Source of the DNA: Clostridiales bacterium
Lineage (GTDB): Bacteria; Bacillota; Clostridia; Peptostreptococcales; Acidaminobacteraceae
Reading direction: 5' to 3'
Length of the DNA: 64,000 bases
Assembly: GCA_030446305.1 (NCBI GenBank)
Contig: JASUSA010000001.1
Span: 62,001 to 126,000, forward strand
Shown here: in pieces, positions 1-8,519 of the stretch
Numbering within the stretch: position 1 is the first letter of the stretch
Layout of the letters: every line of letters starts with the position of its first letter
The notes under the pieces: model-generated
Told to the model about the DNA's origin: nothing
Databases searched by the model: none
The model's input: only the letters and a program-made list of their open reading frames with translations
Program-made: the position numbers and the translations under genes

Positions 1-75
1 GCGTACAAGTCCCCCGTAAAATTCTTTTAATGGAACTTTCCGTTTTTTAATGCGATTTATCAACTTGTCGACGTT

Positions 76-1338
76 TTACAGTTGCCGAAATTGAGCGCGA
101 ATAGCACCTACCATATAAAGTGATCCAAAGGCACAAGTATCCCATCCCATTTTCAGCGCCAAGGCTACACCATCTGCAACACTGTCTGTATCAAGAACAT
201 CACCGTCAAAGTACATTTGGATCTGCTCTTTTAACCGCCTTGACGGCAACGCGCGACTATTCTCCGGTGTGACGCAAATAAAGCGCTCTGCATAGGGGAT
301 GATGCATTTAATCATCTCCTGATATGCTTTATCTGCCATAACCCCCATTAAGATGGTTGCTTTGCCTGCCGGAAAAAGCATGGCCAAACTTTCTGCCATC
401 GCTTTAATGCCGTTGACATTATGTGCACCGTCAACAACAAACAAAGGCTTTTGACACATGTATTCAAACCTGCCCGGCCATTTCACCTTTTCGAGACCAG
501 TTCTAACCGCTTTATCTGAAATAGTGTACCCAATGCGCCTCAGAACGTCTATCACCTCAACTGCCAAAGCGGCATTTGACAGCTGATAGAGTCCCAAAAG
601 CGGTATTTTCAATGCTTCGTAATGCCCATAGTCAAAACATTGCATGTGATCAATGCGTTGGCTCCGGCAGATCGTGCCTTTAGACACAACGGTCAATGGT
701 GCTTGAAACCGTTCACAGGTTTCTCTCATTAATTTCATTACCACTTCATCCTGATTTAGGAGGACAACCGGGGTTTTCTCACGAATAATCCCGGCTTTCT
801 CACCTGCAATCTTTGAAAGTGTGTCCCCCAGCACTGACATATGATCTTTGTCAATTTGGGTGATGACTGAAACGGCAGCTTCTTTAATAAGGTTTGTCGC
901 ATCCATTCTGCCGCCCATTCCCACTTCCAGCACAACGAAATCACATGCGATTTTTTCAAAATAGATGAATGCGATGGCAGTCATCAGTTCAAACAGCGTC
1001 GGTTTATCATCCATTTTATCAGCCTGCAAGGTGACGAGGTTTGCTATTGCCATGAGGCTTGCATCATCTATTTCTTCACCGTCAACGCGAATGCGCTCAT
1101 TAAAGCGATTGAGCGCCGGCGATGTATATAGCCCCGTTTTATAGCCGGCTGATGACAAGACCGAAGCAATCATCGAGGCCGTAGACCCCTTGCCGTTTGT
1201 CCCTGCAATGTGAATATATTTTAAATCATCCTGTGGATCGCCGAGCGCGTGCATAAGTGCTTTGACACGTTCCAGACCGAGTCTGCTGCCCGGCGATGCA
1301 TAGGCTTCTAAAAATGAGGCAGCTTCCAATGCGGTCAT
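76..1338 (-). CDS. folC: Folylpolyglutamate synthase / dihydrofolate synthase
   Basis: This 420-residue cytoplasmic ligase adds glutamate to folates (and usually to dihydropteroate), using ATP, which traps and activates folate cofactors. A Mur-ligase type P-loop, AGTNGKGS, sits at residues 45-52. The central ligase signature DKDHMSVLGDT and the C-terminal DGAHN motif (ligand-binding domain) are present, and the length is normal for the family. The start codon overlaps the stop of the upstream folate transporter gene by four bases (ATGA), so the two are translationally coupled and share the THF riboswitch upstream. That fits a folate salvage operon: import, then retention by polyglutamylation. 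Whether it also has dihydrofolate synthase activity cannot be told from sequence alone. Confidence 0.95.
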   Translation of the reverse strand: MTALEAASFLEAYASPGSRLGLERVKALMHALGDPQDDLKYIHIAGTNGKGSTASMIASVLSSAGYKTGLYTSPALNRFNERIRVDGEEIDDASLMAIANLVTLQADKMDDKPTLFELMTAIAFIYFEKIACDFVVLEVGMGGRMDATNLIKEAAVSVITQIDKDHMSVLGDTLSKIAGEKAGIIREKTPVVLLNQDEVVMKLMRETCERFQAPLTVVSKGTICRSQRIDHMQCFDYGHYEALKIPLLGLYQLSNAALAVEVIDVLRRIGYTISDKAVRTGLEKVKWPGRFEYMCQKPLFVVDGAHNVNGIKAMAESLAMLFPAGKATILMGVMADKAYQEMIKCIIPYAERFICVTPENSRALPSRRLKEQIQMYFDGDVLDTDSVADGVALALKMGWDTCAFGSLYMVGAIRAQFRQL

Positions 1339-1862
1339 GCAGTTGCCCTTCTCTCTAAAACGCGTTCAGATGCCTTAGCAACCGGTACAATGACAACCAT
1401 TTGGATTGGCACCATTAAAATGATTTGCAGCAAACGCGCAGGCAATAGCCCCTGAAAAGGCGCACCATATAAAATTGAGATCCAAAACGTATTGACAAAC
1501 AAGCTAAAAATAAGCTGATTAATGCTGACGGCAAGCAGTGCCCGCCAAATTGTCTGACGATGATATAAACAAAGGCCGAAAGTCATGCCCACTAAGAAAG
1601 CCGTCAATGTAAAGCCTGGAAAATAAGCGCCAATTGGAAATAAAATCGCACCGATGAAATCACCTAGCGCACCAACGATCCCTGCATAAATGGGCCCCAG
1701 TGCAATCGCTGCAATAACAACGGGTATGAAGCTTAAACCAATCTTCATATTCCAGACTGAAAAGGATAGAAATCGCGACAACACAATTTCCATAGCAACC
1801 AGAACACTTAGTGTCACCATAACATTTGTCGACCATTTTACGCCCAATAATTTTGTTTTCAT
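1335..1862 (-). CDS. folT: Folate-specific ECF transporter substrate-binding subunit (FolT)
   Basis: A 175-residue, almost wholly hydrophobic protein with about six membrane spans. It carries the FolT-type stretch GALGDFIGAILFPIG followed by YFPGFTL in the middle. Such S components bind folate and work with a shared energy-coupling module (EcfA, EcfA', EcfT), which is not encoded in this window. The assignment to folate rather than another vitamin is strengthened by the THF riboswitch in the leader and by the coupled folC gene downstream. The start ATG follows a GGAGGG ribosome binding site at a normal distance, and that site can be masked by the riboswitch expression platform. Confidence 0.93.
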   Translation of the reverse strand: MKTKLLGVKWSTNVMVTLSVLVAMEIVLSRFLSFSVWNMKIGLSFIPVVIAAIALGPIYAGIVGALGDFIGAILFPIGAYFPGFTLTAFLVGMTFGLCLYHRQTIWRALLAVSINQLIFSLFVNTFWISILYGAPFQGLLPARLLQIILMVPIQMVVIVPVAKASERVLERRATA

Positions 1863-1868
1863 CTTATA

Positions 1869-1905
1869 ACCCTCCTTTTAATTCGCTGGTGTTTGAAAAG
1901 AGGGT
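1869..1905 (-). promoter_or_regulatory. Ribosome-binding-site masking hairpin of the folT riboswitch
   Basis: Downstream of the aptamer, ACCCTCTTTT (1905-1896) can pair with AAAAGGAGGGT (1879-1869), which contains the folT Shine-Dalgarno sequence. The stem is about ten base pairs with one G-U and a 16-base loop. There is no T-run after it, so the switch probably acts on translation, turning folT-folC off when THF is abundant. Confidence 0.75.
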
Positions 1906-1915
1906 CTCTCTTTCT

Positions 1916-2008
1916 CATCAGCGGATGCGGTACGTCATCGCAGAAAAATCTTTCGTCCGTCGGCAACCTCCCATCCGACGGCACTTAACGCGTCGTACCT
2001 ACTCTGTT
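1916..2008 (-). ncRNA. Tetrahydrofolate (THF-I) riboswitch
   Basis: Read on the minus strand the leader of folT contains, in order, the conserved THF-I blocks GAGTAG, GCGTTAAGTG, GGATGGGA, CGAA and GCATCCGC, with a P3 hairpin (CCGTCGG pairing with CCGACGG) between them. These are the hallmark bases of the class I THF riboswitch, and its usual gene partner folT follows directly. The aptamer ends about 55 bases before the folT start. Confidence 0.93.
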
Positions 2009-2020
2009 TTTGTTTTTATT

Positions 2021-2845
2021 TTATGCTGTTGCGGTGGTTTTGTGATGGCTCCACCACATTGCTGCTGCAAAGAAGACGCCGCCGACAATATTCCCAAGTG
2101 TAACCGGCAGCAAATTCGTAACAAACATACTGCTCCAGCTCAGATGCGATACGTTAATGCCTGCATCTGCAACCAGTGCTGCATATTTGGGAACGTTCAT
2201 TGCGAAAAGACCTGCTGTAATATAATACATATTGGCAATACAGTGCTCAAAACCGCAAATAACAAAGAACACAATCGGAACATAGGCGCCGGCTATTCTT
2301 CCCATGATATCTTTCGCACTGAGAGACAGCATAACCGCTGCACATACTAAAATATTACAGAATATGCCTGATACAAAAGCATTTGCAAATGGCAGCGCAC
2401 ATTTGGCGCTGGCAATTTTCACGGTGTAAACGGCAAGCGCACCACCGGCATAGTTTAATTGACCGAAATAGGCACATCCTGCTGCTACCAAAATTGATCC
2501 GACGAAGTTGCCTGCATATACAATGACGAGATTTCTCGCCATTTTCAGCCAAGTCGTCCGTTTTGACAGCACGGAAATCGTCATTAGGCAGTTTCCTGTA
2601 AAGAGCTCAGAACCAGTCAAGATAACCATAATGAGACCAATTGGGAAAAACAAACCGCTAATCATTCTCACCAGTGCAATATTATCATAACCAAATGCCG
2701 CTGTGCTGGATGCTGCACCGCCAAGGGCTATAAATCCCCCTGCAAAAATACCCAATAAGAATAGTTTTAAAAATGTTTGATTCGCTTTTTTTTCGCCTGC
2801 TGCACTGTAGCTTTCTATAAATTCCGCAGGTGTAAACAAATTCAT
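2021..2845 (-). CDS. focA: Formate/nitrite channel family protein (FocA-like)
   Basis: A 274-residue member of the formate/nitrite transporter family, which forms pentameric membrane channels. Visible family marks are the pore histidine in GFEHCIANM and the C-terminal signature NLLPVTLGNIVGG, with six hydrophobic segments. Its ATG overlaps the folD stop codon (ATGA), so it is translated together with fhs-fchA-folD. That context makes formate the likely substrate: the channel would export formate made by Fhs running in reverse, or import it for Fhs. Nitrite or hydrosulfide transport is possible for the family but has no support from the neighbours. Confidence 0.9.
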   Translation of the reverse strand: MNLFTPAEFIESYSAAGEKKANQTFLKLFLLGIFAGGFIALGGAASSTAAFGYDNIALVRMISGLFFPIGLIMVILTGSELFTGNCLMTISVLSKRTTWLKMARNLVIVYAGNFVGSILVAAGCAYFGQLNYAGGALAVYTVKIASAKCALPFANAFVSGIFCNILVCAAVMLSLSAKDIMGRIAGAYVPIVFFVICGFEHCIANMYYITAGLFAMNVPKYAALVADAGINVSHLSWSSMFVTNLLPVTLGNIVGGVFFAAAMWWSHHKTTATA

Positions 2846-3693
2846 CTAACCGTCCTTTCTGCAGCTTCCACCAAATGTTTCGCAAGTACCGAAGTCGTCA
2901 CTGTTCCAACTCCTCCGGGAACAGGCGTTATTGCCGAAACAATCGGTTCAGCCATTTCAAAATCAACGTCACCGCATAATTTTCCGGATTCGTCAACATT
3001 GATACCGACATCTATTACAACTTGATTTTCATTTAAATACGTCATGTCAACCATCTTAGCCCGACCTGCAGCAGCGACAATAATATCGGCTCGCTGACAT
3101 ACAGCAGGCATATCAACTGTTCTTGTATGGCAAATGGTCACCGTTGCATTTTCCTTTATAAGCATCATGGCAACCGGTTTGCCAATGACGAGACTTCTGC
3201 CGATGACTACAGCGTTTTTCCCTTTTAGTTCAATCCCGTAATGCGCTAAAATCTCCATGGCCGCTGCTGCTGTACATGGCGGAAAGCCACTGTTTGTGCC
3301 GCCAAAAACGCCTGCGAGCGATGTATTGGTGATACCGTCAATATCTTTTGAAGGCGCGAGTGCATTGCGTGCTTCCTCTTCGTTATAATGCTTTGGAAGC
3401 GGCCTGAACATCAGACAGCCGTGTATCGCAGGATCGCGATTAATGATCTCAATTGTCTTCATGAGTTCGTCCTGACCGGCATCAATATCCAGTACATACT
3501 TTTTAACCAAGATGCCAATTCCATCACAGCGTTTGACAGCACCTCTTTCATATGCGATGTCATCACCGCGTTCGCCGACTCTTAAAATAGCCAAACATGG
3601 CGTGATCCCTTGGGATTCTAATTTTTGAACGCGTACCTTTAGCTGCTCATTTAGTGCAGCGGTCACTGCCGCCCCTTTTAACAATACTGCCAA
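2842..3693 (-). CDS. folD: Methylenetetrahydrofolate dehydrogenase (FolD), probably without cyclohydrolase activity
   Basis: FolD oxidises 5,10-methylene-THF to methenyl-THF with NAD(P)+; most members also hydrolyse methenyl-THF. The 283 residues carry the Rossmann motif GRSLVIGKPV, the KDIDG motif, and the C-terminal TPVPGGVGT block. Two active-site positions are unusual. Tyr48 is kept, but the residue four places on, normally the catalytic Lys, is Ala52. The usual QLPLP reads FRPLP, so the active-site Gln is Phe. Studies of human FolD show the Lys is needed for cyclohydrolase and less so for dehydrogenase, so I infer a monofunctional dehydrogenase that depends on the adjacent FchA. The start is TTG at 3693, seven bases after GGGAGG, which lies inside the end of fchA. 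Confidence 0.93.
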   Translation of the reverse strand: MAVLLKGAAVTAALNEQLKVRVQKLESQGITPCLAILRVGERGDDIAYERGAVKRCDGIGILVKKYVLDIDAGQDELMKTIEIINRDPAIHGCLMFRPLPKHYNEEEARNALAPSKDIDGITNTSLAGVFGGTNSGFPPCTAAAAMEILAHYGIELKGKNAVVIGRSLVIGKPVAMMLIKENATVTICHTRTVDMPAVCQRADIIVAAAGRAKMVDMTYLNENQVVIDVGINVDESGKLCGDVDFEMAEPIVSAITPVPGGVGTVTTSVLAKHLVEAAERTVR

Positions 3694-3695
3694 TA

Positions 3696-4328
3696 TTACG
3701 CCTCCCCTCTTATTTTCGATGAGACTGCTGATGCAATCTGGTCAGCTTTTAACTGATATGTTTCCAGCATCGCCGCCACTTCATTTTCTATTTTTTCGGC
3801 TTCTGCTCGATTGCTGAATGATTTCGTATTGATATAGATATTAAAGCTAGCGCCAATCAATGCAGCTTTTGCAAACAGCGCACCACATCCAACATCTGAA
3901 ATCAGCATAACACTGCCCTTTTCCAACATTTCTTCCAAAAGATCAATTGCTTCACAGCACTTTCTCATGATATTCAAAGGCGCCAAGCTGGCATCCATGA
4001 GTGCTTTTTCCATAACGGCTTCGCGCTGCGGATCATCTTTGGGGATCGCATATGCTTTGGAAAGCGGTTCGAAGGCCTTCGCATCATCATCAATCAGCAT
4101 CAGTAAATCCGATTGAATTTTTTCACCCTCTGCCAACATGCGATGAACATCTTCCTCGAACTGTGCATATTTTTTTCTTCCCAAGGTGAAATCGCCAACC
4201 ATGGAACAAAGTGCAACGCCAATGGCACCAACAAGTGCAGATGCGCCACCGCCGCCTGGGACAGACGTTTTAGCAGCCAATGCGCCGACGAAGTCTTGAC
4301 ATGCCATTTCTGACATTTTTTTTGCCAT
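3696..4328 (-). CDS. fchA: Methenyltetrahydrofolate cyclohydrolase / cyclodeaminase family protein (FchA)
   Basis: A 210-residue protein of the formimidoyl-THF cyclodeaminase fold, mostly helical and usually dimeric. The glycine-rich folate-binding stretch PGGGGASALVGAIG lies near residues 24-37 and is followed by MVGDFTLGRKKY. In clostridia such genes next to fhs and folD supply methenyl-THF cyclohydrolase. Here that role is made more likely because the FolD copy downstream lacks the Lys needed for this step. Cyclodeaminase activity in purine or histidine breakdown is the alternative. The gene follows fhs after a gap of about 100 bases that holds a switch-like RNA structure; the ATG lies six bases after GGAGG. 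Confidence 0.88.
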   Translation of the reverse strand: MAKKMSEMACQDFVGALAAKTSVPGGGGASALVGAIGVALCSMVGDFTLGRKKYAQFEEDVHRMLAEGEKIQSDLLMLIDDDAKAFEPLSKAYAIPKDDPQREAVMEKALMDASLAPLNIMRKCCEAIDLLEEMLEKGSVMLISDVGCGALFAKAALIGASFNIYINTKSFSNRAEAEKIENEVAAMLETYQLKADQIASAVSSKIRGEA

Positions 4329-4334
4329 AATCTT

Positions 4335-4410
4335 CCTCCCTTATCCAAACAATTGATAAGAGCAAGAACAGATATGCGCTTTCCTGCACAGGCTGCCCCT
4401 ACTCTTATCG
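4335..4410 (-). ncRNA. Candidate riboswitch-like leader element of fchA
   Basis: On the minus strand an eight-base-pair outer stem, GATAAGAG (4409-4402) with CTCTTATC (4362-4355), encloses an inner CAG/CTG helix and a TGTGC/GCGCA hairpin with loop AGGAAA. The loop could also pair with TTCTT in the 3' internal strand as a pseudoknot. The 3' arm CTCTTATC can alternatively pair with GATAAGGG (4345-4338), which runs into the fchA Shine-Dalgarno GGGAGG. Two mutually exclusive helices, one touching the ribosome binding site, is riboswitch logic. The class is not one I recognise, and the fold is drawn by eye. Confidence 0.5.
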
Positions 4411-4429
4411 GATTTAACACGTCATTTAA

Positions 4430-6100
4430 CTAAAACAGACCTGAAATCATGCCGTTTTCATCGACATCAATTTTTTCTGCTGAAGGTACTTTCGGCAAAC
4501 CAGGCATCGTCATAATATCGCCAGTTAATGCGACGATAAAACCAGCTCCCGCCGATACTTTCACATTGCGCACCGTTACAACAAATTCACGCGGCGCACC
4601 GAGCAATGCAGCATCATCAGAGAATGAGTATTGTGTTTTCGCCATACAAATCGGTAGTTTATCATAGCCTAAGGCTTCTAATTTTTCTAATTGCTTTTTC
4701 GCACCTGCTGTAAAAGAAACGCCGTCTGCATGGTATATTTTCGTCGCAATTGCATTGATTTTATCCGCAATGCTGTCGTTGGCATCATAGCAGAATGTAA
4801 ACTTGCTTGGCTGTTCGCAAAGACGGAGCACTTCTTCAGCAAGTGCTTTGCCGCCTGCGCCGCCCTTTGCCCATACTTCAGAAAGTGCTACATTGACGCC
4901 CAGCGCTTTGCAGCGATCTTCAACAAGTTTGAGTTCAGCCGGCGTATCCATTGGGAAAGCATTAATGGCTACAACACATGGCAAGCCAAATACTTTTGTA
5001 ATGTTTTCAACATGCTGCAGCAAGTTTGGCAGTCCCTTTTCAAGTCCCTCTAAATTTTCATTGTTGAGTTCAGCTTTCGGAACACCACCATGATGTTTTA
5101 AGGCACGTACCGTTGCAACGACAACGACTGCACTTGGTGCAAATCCGCCTGCACGACACTTAATATCAAGGAATTTTTCTGCACCGAGGTCTGCACCGAA
5201 TCCAGCTTCTGTTACAACGTAATCACCAAGTTTAAGTGCTGTTTCAGTTGCCGAAATTGAGTTGCAGCCATGTGCAATATTTGCAAATGGTCCGCCATGG
5301 ATAAACGCTGGCGTATGTTCGAGTGTCTGTACGAGATTTGGTTTGATTGCATCTTTTAAGAGTGCAGTCATTGCGCCTTCTGCACGCAAATCACTTGCTG
5401 TAACCGGCTTTCCACTGCGTGTATAGGCAATAACCATACGCGCCAGTCTCTCTTTCAAGTCTTTAAGACTTGTCGACAGGCAAAGTACCGCCATAATCTC
5501 AGATGCAACGGTAATATCGAAGCCATCTTCTCTCGGAACACCGTTTGCTTTCCCCCCAAGTCCACAAACGATATTTCTAAGCTGTCTGTCGTTCATGTCA
5601 ACTGCACGTCTCCAAACAATTTGACGTGTATCAATGTCAAGCGCATTTCCCTGCTGAATATGATTGTCTAGCATAGCCGCCAACAAGTTATTTGCAGCGC
5701 CAATTGCATGGAAGTCACCTGTAAAGTGCAAATTAATATCTTCCATCGGCACAACTTGTGAATAGCCGCCACCTGCCGCACCACCTTTTACACCAAAGAC
5801 AGGACCCAATGAAGGTTCACGCAGACAAAGCACGGTTTTCTTACCCAATTTTGAGAGCGCATCAGACAAACCGACACTTGTCGTCGTCTTTCCCTCTCCA
5901 GCCGGTGTTGGGTTAATGGCCGTTACTAGGATGAGCTTGCCATTTCTCGGCTGATCTTTCAAGTGATTAATATCGACTTTCGCCTTTGTTCTCCCATACG
6001 GCTCAAGTGTTTCTTCACCGATGCCAAGTTTCTCTGCAATTTCCCGAATCGGCAGCATTTTCGCTTCCTGTGCAATTTCTATATCACTTTTATATTCCAT
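4430..6100 (-). CDS. fhs: Formate-tetrahydrofolate ligase (10-formyl-THF synthetase)
   Basis: This cytoplasmic enzyme interconverts formate + ATP + THF with 10-formyl-THF + ADP + phosphate; in fermenters it can run toward formate and ATP. The P-loop [14 protein letters not shown] is near the N-terminus and the conserved [18 protein letters not shown] follows. From the internal ATG at 6100 the protein has 556 residues, the usual length. That ATG is preferred over the one at 6118 because GGAGG lies five bases upstream of it. The gene starts 30 bases after the zinc dehydrogenase gene, so it is co-transcribed with the upstream catabolic genes. It lacks metF or acetyl-CoA synthase genes nearby, so a full Wood-Ljungdahl cluster is not present in this window. 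Confidence 0.97.
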   Translation of the reverse strand: MEYKSDIEIAQEAKMLPIREIAEKLGIGEETLEPYGRTKAKVDINHLKDQPRNGKLILVTAINPTPAGEGKTTTSVGLSDALSKLGKKTVLCLREPSLGPVFGVKGGAAGGGYSQVVPMEDINLHFTGDFHAIGAANNLLAAMLDNHIQQGNALDIDTRQIVWRRAVDMNDRQLRNIVCGLGGKANGVPREDGFDITVASEIMAVLCLSTSLKDLKERLARMVIAYTRSGKPVTASDLRAEGAMTALLKDAIKPNLVQTLEHTPAFIHGGPFANIAHGCNSISATETALKLGDYVVTEAGFGADLGAEKFLDIKCRAGGFAPSAVVVVATVRALKHHGGVPKAELNNENLEGLEKGLPNLLQHVENITKVFGLPCVVAINAFPMDTPAELKLVEDRCKALGVNVALSEVWAKGGAGGKALAEEVLRLCEQPSKFTFCYDANDSIADKINAIATKIYHADGVSFTAGAKKQLEKLEALGYDKLPICMAKTQYSFSDDAALLGAPREFVVTVRNVKVSAGAGFIVALTGDIMTMPGLPKVPSAEKIDVDENGMISGLF

Positions 6101-6130
6101 CTGAACCTCCAAAATCATTGCAAAATATTT

Positions 6131-7156
6131 TTAATACTGAATGACAACTTTTTGAGCGATTTCTGAATTGGCAGCCACTTCGATTGCTTCACAGATATCG
6201 CTTTGTTTAAATTTATGAGATACCAGCGGTTCGAGGTCATATTGACCAGAAGCCATCATCTCTAAGACGTCGACAGCAACTTCTTCATATGAACCATTAC
6301 CGCTGCCGCTGATATACCAGTTATTATACGTAATACTTACAAAATCAAGCGTCACAGGATCCTTATGCACGCCGACAACTGAAAGGAATGCATTTCTGCC
6401 TGCTAAAGCTTTAAAATCGTCGATTGTCGCTTGAATGCCCGTAGCATCAATGAAAATATTGGCACCGCATGCTTCGCCTGTATAGCATCTTTGCATGCCG
6501 AATTCTGCAATCGCCATATCTTTTAAGTCATCTTTTTTAGGATTGCAAACGATTAAGCCATATTTTTTAGCATTTTCCAATCGATATTCAGATATATCCA
6601 CCATCATAACTTTGTCACACCCAAACCATTTGAGCATAATAGCTGCAGACATGCCAATAATGCCTGCACCAAAGACGATAGCTGTTTTTCCCGGTCCGGG
6701 ATTTGCATTTTTCGCGCCGCGCGTCCCCACGACAAATGGTTCCAATAGTGCAGCAACTACTGTTGAAATATTCTTGTCAATTTTAACAGCACTGTAACCT
6801 AATTCAAACTGTGGTATATGGATGTATTCAGAAAAACCGCCGACAGTTGCCATGCGCATTCTATCGCGTTTTGCCTGTCCCATATTGGGAAATACGTGAT
6901 CACCCAGCTGGATGTCTTTTACGTTTTTGCCTATCTCAACCACTTCGCTGACGACTTCATGGCCAAATTCTGAATTTTTCCAAATCATATTGGCATCGCC
7001 GCCTTTATAATAGGCTGCAATGTCTGATCCGCAAATGCCTGCAAAAAGATTTTTAACAATAACGTCATCATCCCCACATACTGGATAAGGTCTTTCTTCA
7101 ATTGTAATGTCTTTGATATCTTTGTAAATCGCCGCTTTAAATGTTTCTGGTTTCAT
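6131..7156 (-). CDS. Zinc-dependent medium-chain alcohol dehydrogenase
   Basis: A 341-residue GroES-like/Rossmann dehydrogenase that should oxidise a secondary or primary alcohol with NAD(P)+. The catalytic zinc ligands are visible in GICGSD and FGHE near residues 42-65, and the cofactor fold in FGAGIIG near residue 163. The segment where many relatives carry four cysteines for a structural zinc (after DHVFPN) has none. It is a clear paralogue of the enzyme at 10937-11944; both share a KAAIY start and a PVCGxDDVIVK stretch. It sits between the MFS transporter and fhs in the same leftward transcript, suggesting its product feeds C1 metabolism. The substrate cannot be named; threonine-, sorbitol- and galactitol-type enzymes belong to the same family. 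Confidence 0.88.
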   Translation of the reverse strand: MKPETFKAAIYKDIKDITIEERPYPVCGDDDVIVKNLFAGICGSDIAAYYKGGDANMIWKNSEFGHEVVSEVVEIGKNVKDIQLGDHVFPNMGQAKRDRMRMATVGGFSEYIHIPQFELGYSAVKIDKNISTVVAALLEPFVVGTRGAKNANPGPGKTAIVFGAGIIGMSAAIMLKWFGCDKVMMVDISEYRLENAKKYGLIVCNPKKDDLKDMAIAEFGMQRCYTGEACGANIFIDATGIQATIDDFKALAGRNAFLSVVGVHKDPVTLDFVSITYNNWYISGSGNGSYEEVAVDVLEMMASGQYDLEPLVSHKFKQSDICEAIEVAANSEIAQKVVIQY

Positions 7157-7200
7157 TTTCTATCTCCCTCTTCTATGGGTATCTTAAAGATACACACCTA

Positions 7201-8442
7201 TCAAGCGTTTACAGCTTTCGTTGTTGCTCTCTTTGATTTTGGTCCTACTTCGTTGAGCATCATTGCCGGTATCACCATCAGAAGTGCAAGTACATGCATA
7301 ATGACAATGGTCATGCCAGAGCCGAACTTCATAATCATAATGCCGCCGATCACGCTGCCAGGCAACGTCAAGAGCATTGGGAGGCCATTGACAATTGCCG
7401 ATATTGGTGCTACAAAATGCGGTTCAGGTTTCTCGGTTTCTTCAACCATGTACATGCCGAGAATTGGCATTCTAAGGAAGTAACCCGCACCCGAAAGTAC
7501 CGCACAAGCAATCACAGGTACAATAGACTGGCCAAATGCTACTAAGCCAATACTTGCTATGCCATAGATCGCCACAGAAGCAACGATAAAAGGTTTGCGT
7601 CTGCCGGTTGTATTACACAAGACACCGCCAGCTACAGCACCAATAATTTGAACCAGTGTCAGCACGCTGGACACCGTTGTCGCCAAAGTCATTGACATAC
7701 CGGCCTCTGTTGTAAAATAAGTCACCATGTAAGTCAGTAAGATTGTATTTGAAATCATTGAAAAACTGGTAATAATCAAAATAAGCACAAAATCCTTGTA
7801 TTGAAAGACACGCCCAAATTCTGTTTTTTGTTTTGGCACTTTTCCGGATTTCGCATCTTCACGCATCTGTTTTAAATGTTCACCAACGCCTTCAGGGTAC
7901 TGCAGCCATACAAATGAGACCACGGTATAAATAAGTGTAATAATTGTAAAAGTCCATGTTGCCGTTCTCCACGATCCAAACATAGGGAACACAATATAGG
8001 CCATTGCAACACCAAGACAAGAACATGCCGTGATAACGGTTTGCATGGTTGCAAATTTTGAACCTTTAAACCAGATAGATGCAATTGGGAAAAGCGCTGA
8101 CTGTGCAAGCCCATAACCGATACCAGACAAGGTTCTGCCCATTAAGTACAGACTAAAACCGCTCGCTGATGCCGATGCAACCAGACCTATTGTAATCAGA
8201 GCTGCCCCAAGTATAAATGTTTCTCGAAAGCCTATTCGATTACAAATAATACTGCCGACAAACATACACAAACCACACATAATCAGATAGATGGATACAA
8301 CAATACCACCCATACTGACAGAAACATTAAGATCCCCCATAATCGTAGAAAGCATTGCCGCAGGTCCCAGATATGGGATCATAACGACGAAATTAAACAG
8401 TGCAAGTATCAGTACAACCATTGACTGTTTTCCTTTTGACAA
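7201..8442 (-). CDS. Major facilitator superfamily transporter
   Basis: An integral membrane permease of about 413 residues with twelve hydrophobic segments in two halves, joined by a charged loop around KQMREDAKSGKVPKQKTEFG. MFS-type glycine-rich turns such as MGRTLSGIGYG appear in the first half. The reading frame is open from an ATG at 8475, but the best ribosome binding site (AAGGGG) serves a TTG at 8442, so I use that start with moderate trust. Position in the train SDR - MFS - zinc dehydrogenase - fhs makes it the likely uptake system for the substrate that the dehydrogenases work on; the substrate is unknown. Confidence 0.85.
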   Translation of the reverse strand: MSKGKQSMVVLILALFNFVVMIPYLGPAAMLSTIMGDLNVSVSMGGIVVSIYLIMCGLCMFVGSIICNRIGFRETFILGAALITIGLVASASASGFSLYLMGRTLSGIGYGLAQSALFPIASIWFKGSKFATMQTVITACSCLGVAMAYIVFPMFGSWRTATWTFTIITLIYTVVSFVWLQYPEGVGEHLKQMREDAKSGKVPKQKTEFGRVFQYKDFVLILIITSFSMISNTILLTYMVTYFTTEAGMSMTLATTVSSVLTLVQIIGAVAGGVLCNTTGRRKPFIVASVAIYGIASIGLVAFGQSIVPVIACAVLSGAGYFLRMPILGMYMVEETEKPEPHFVAPISAIVNGLPMLLTLPGSVIGGIMIMKFGSGMTIVIMHVLALLMVIPAMMLNEVGPKSKRATTKAVNA

Positions 8443-8519
8443 AACATTCACCCCTTCAAAATAATAGATTGTCATTCAGATACACTTTGAGCAAGGCTTC
8501 ATTCATTTATCGCAGCAGA

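Noticed and set aside
1826-2350. Plus-strand frame of 174 codons across the THF riboswitch
   Set aside because: It runs antisense to folT, the riboswitch and the formate channel gene, has no ribosome binding site and no recognisable domain.
4335-4410. Second THF-I or a ZTP riboswitch before fchA
   Set aside because: A GAGTAG string occurs as in THF-I, but the other conserved blocks (GCGTTAAGTG, GGATGGGA, GCATCCGC) are missing, and so are the ZTP hallmark bases.
4430-6100. Wood-Ljungdahl acetogenesis cluster
   Set aside because: Fhs, FchA and FolD are present but no metF, metV, corrinoid protein or acetyl-CoA synthase gene is in the window, so acetogenesis is not supported here.
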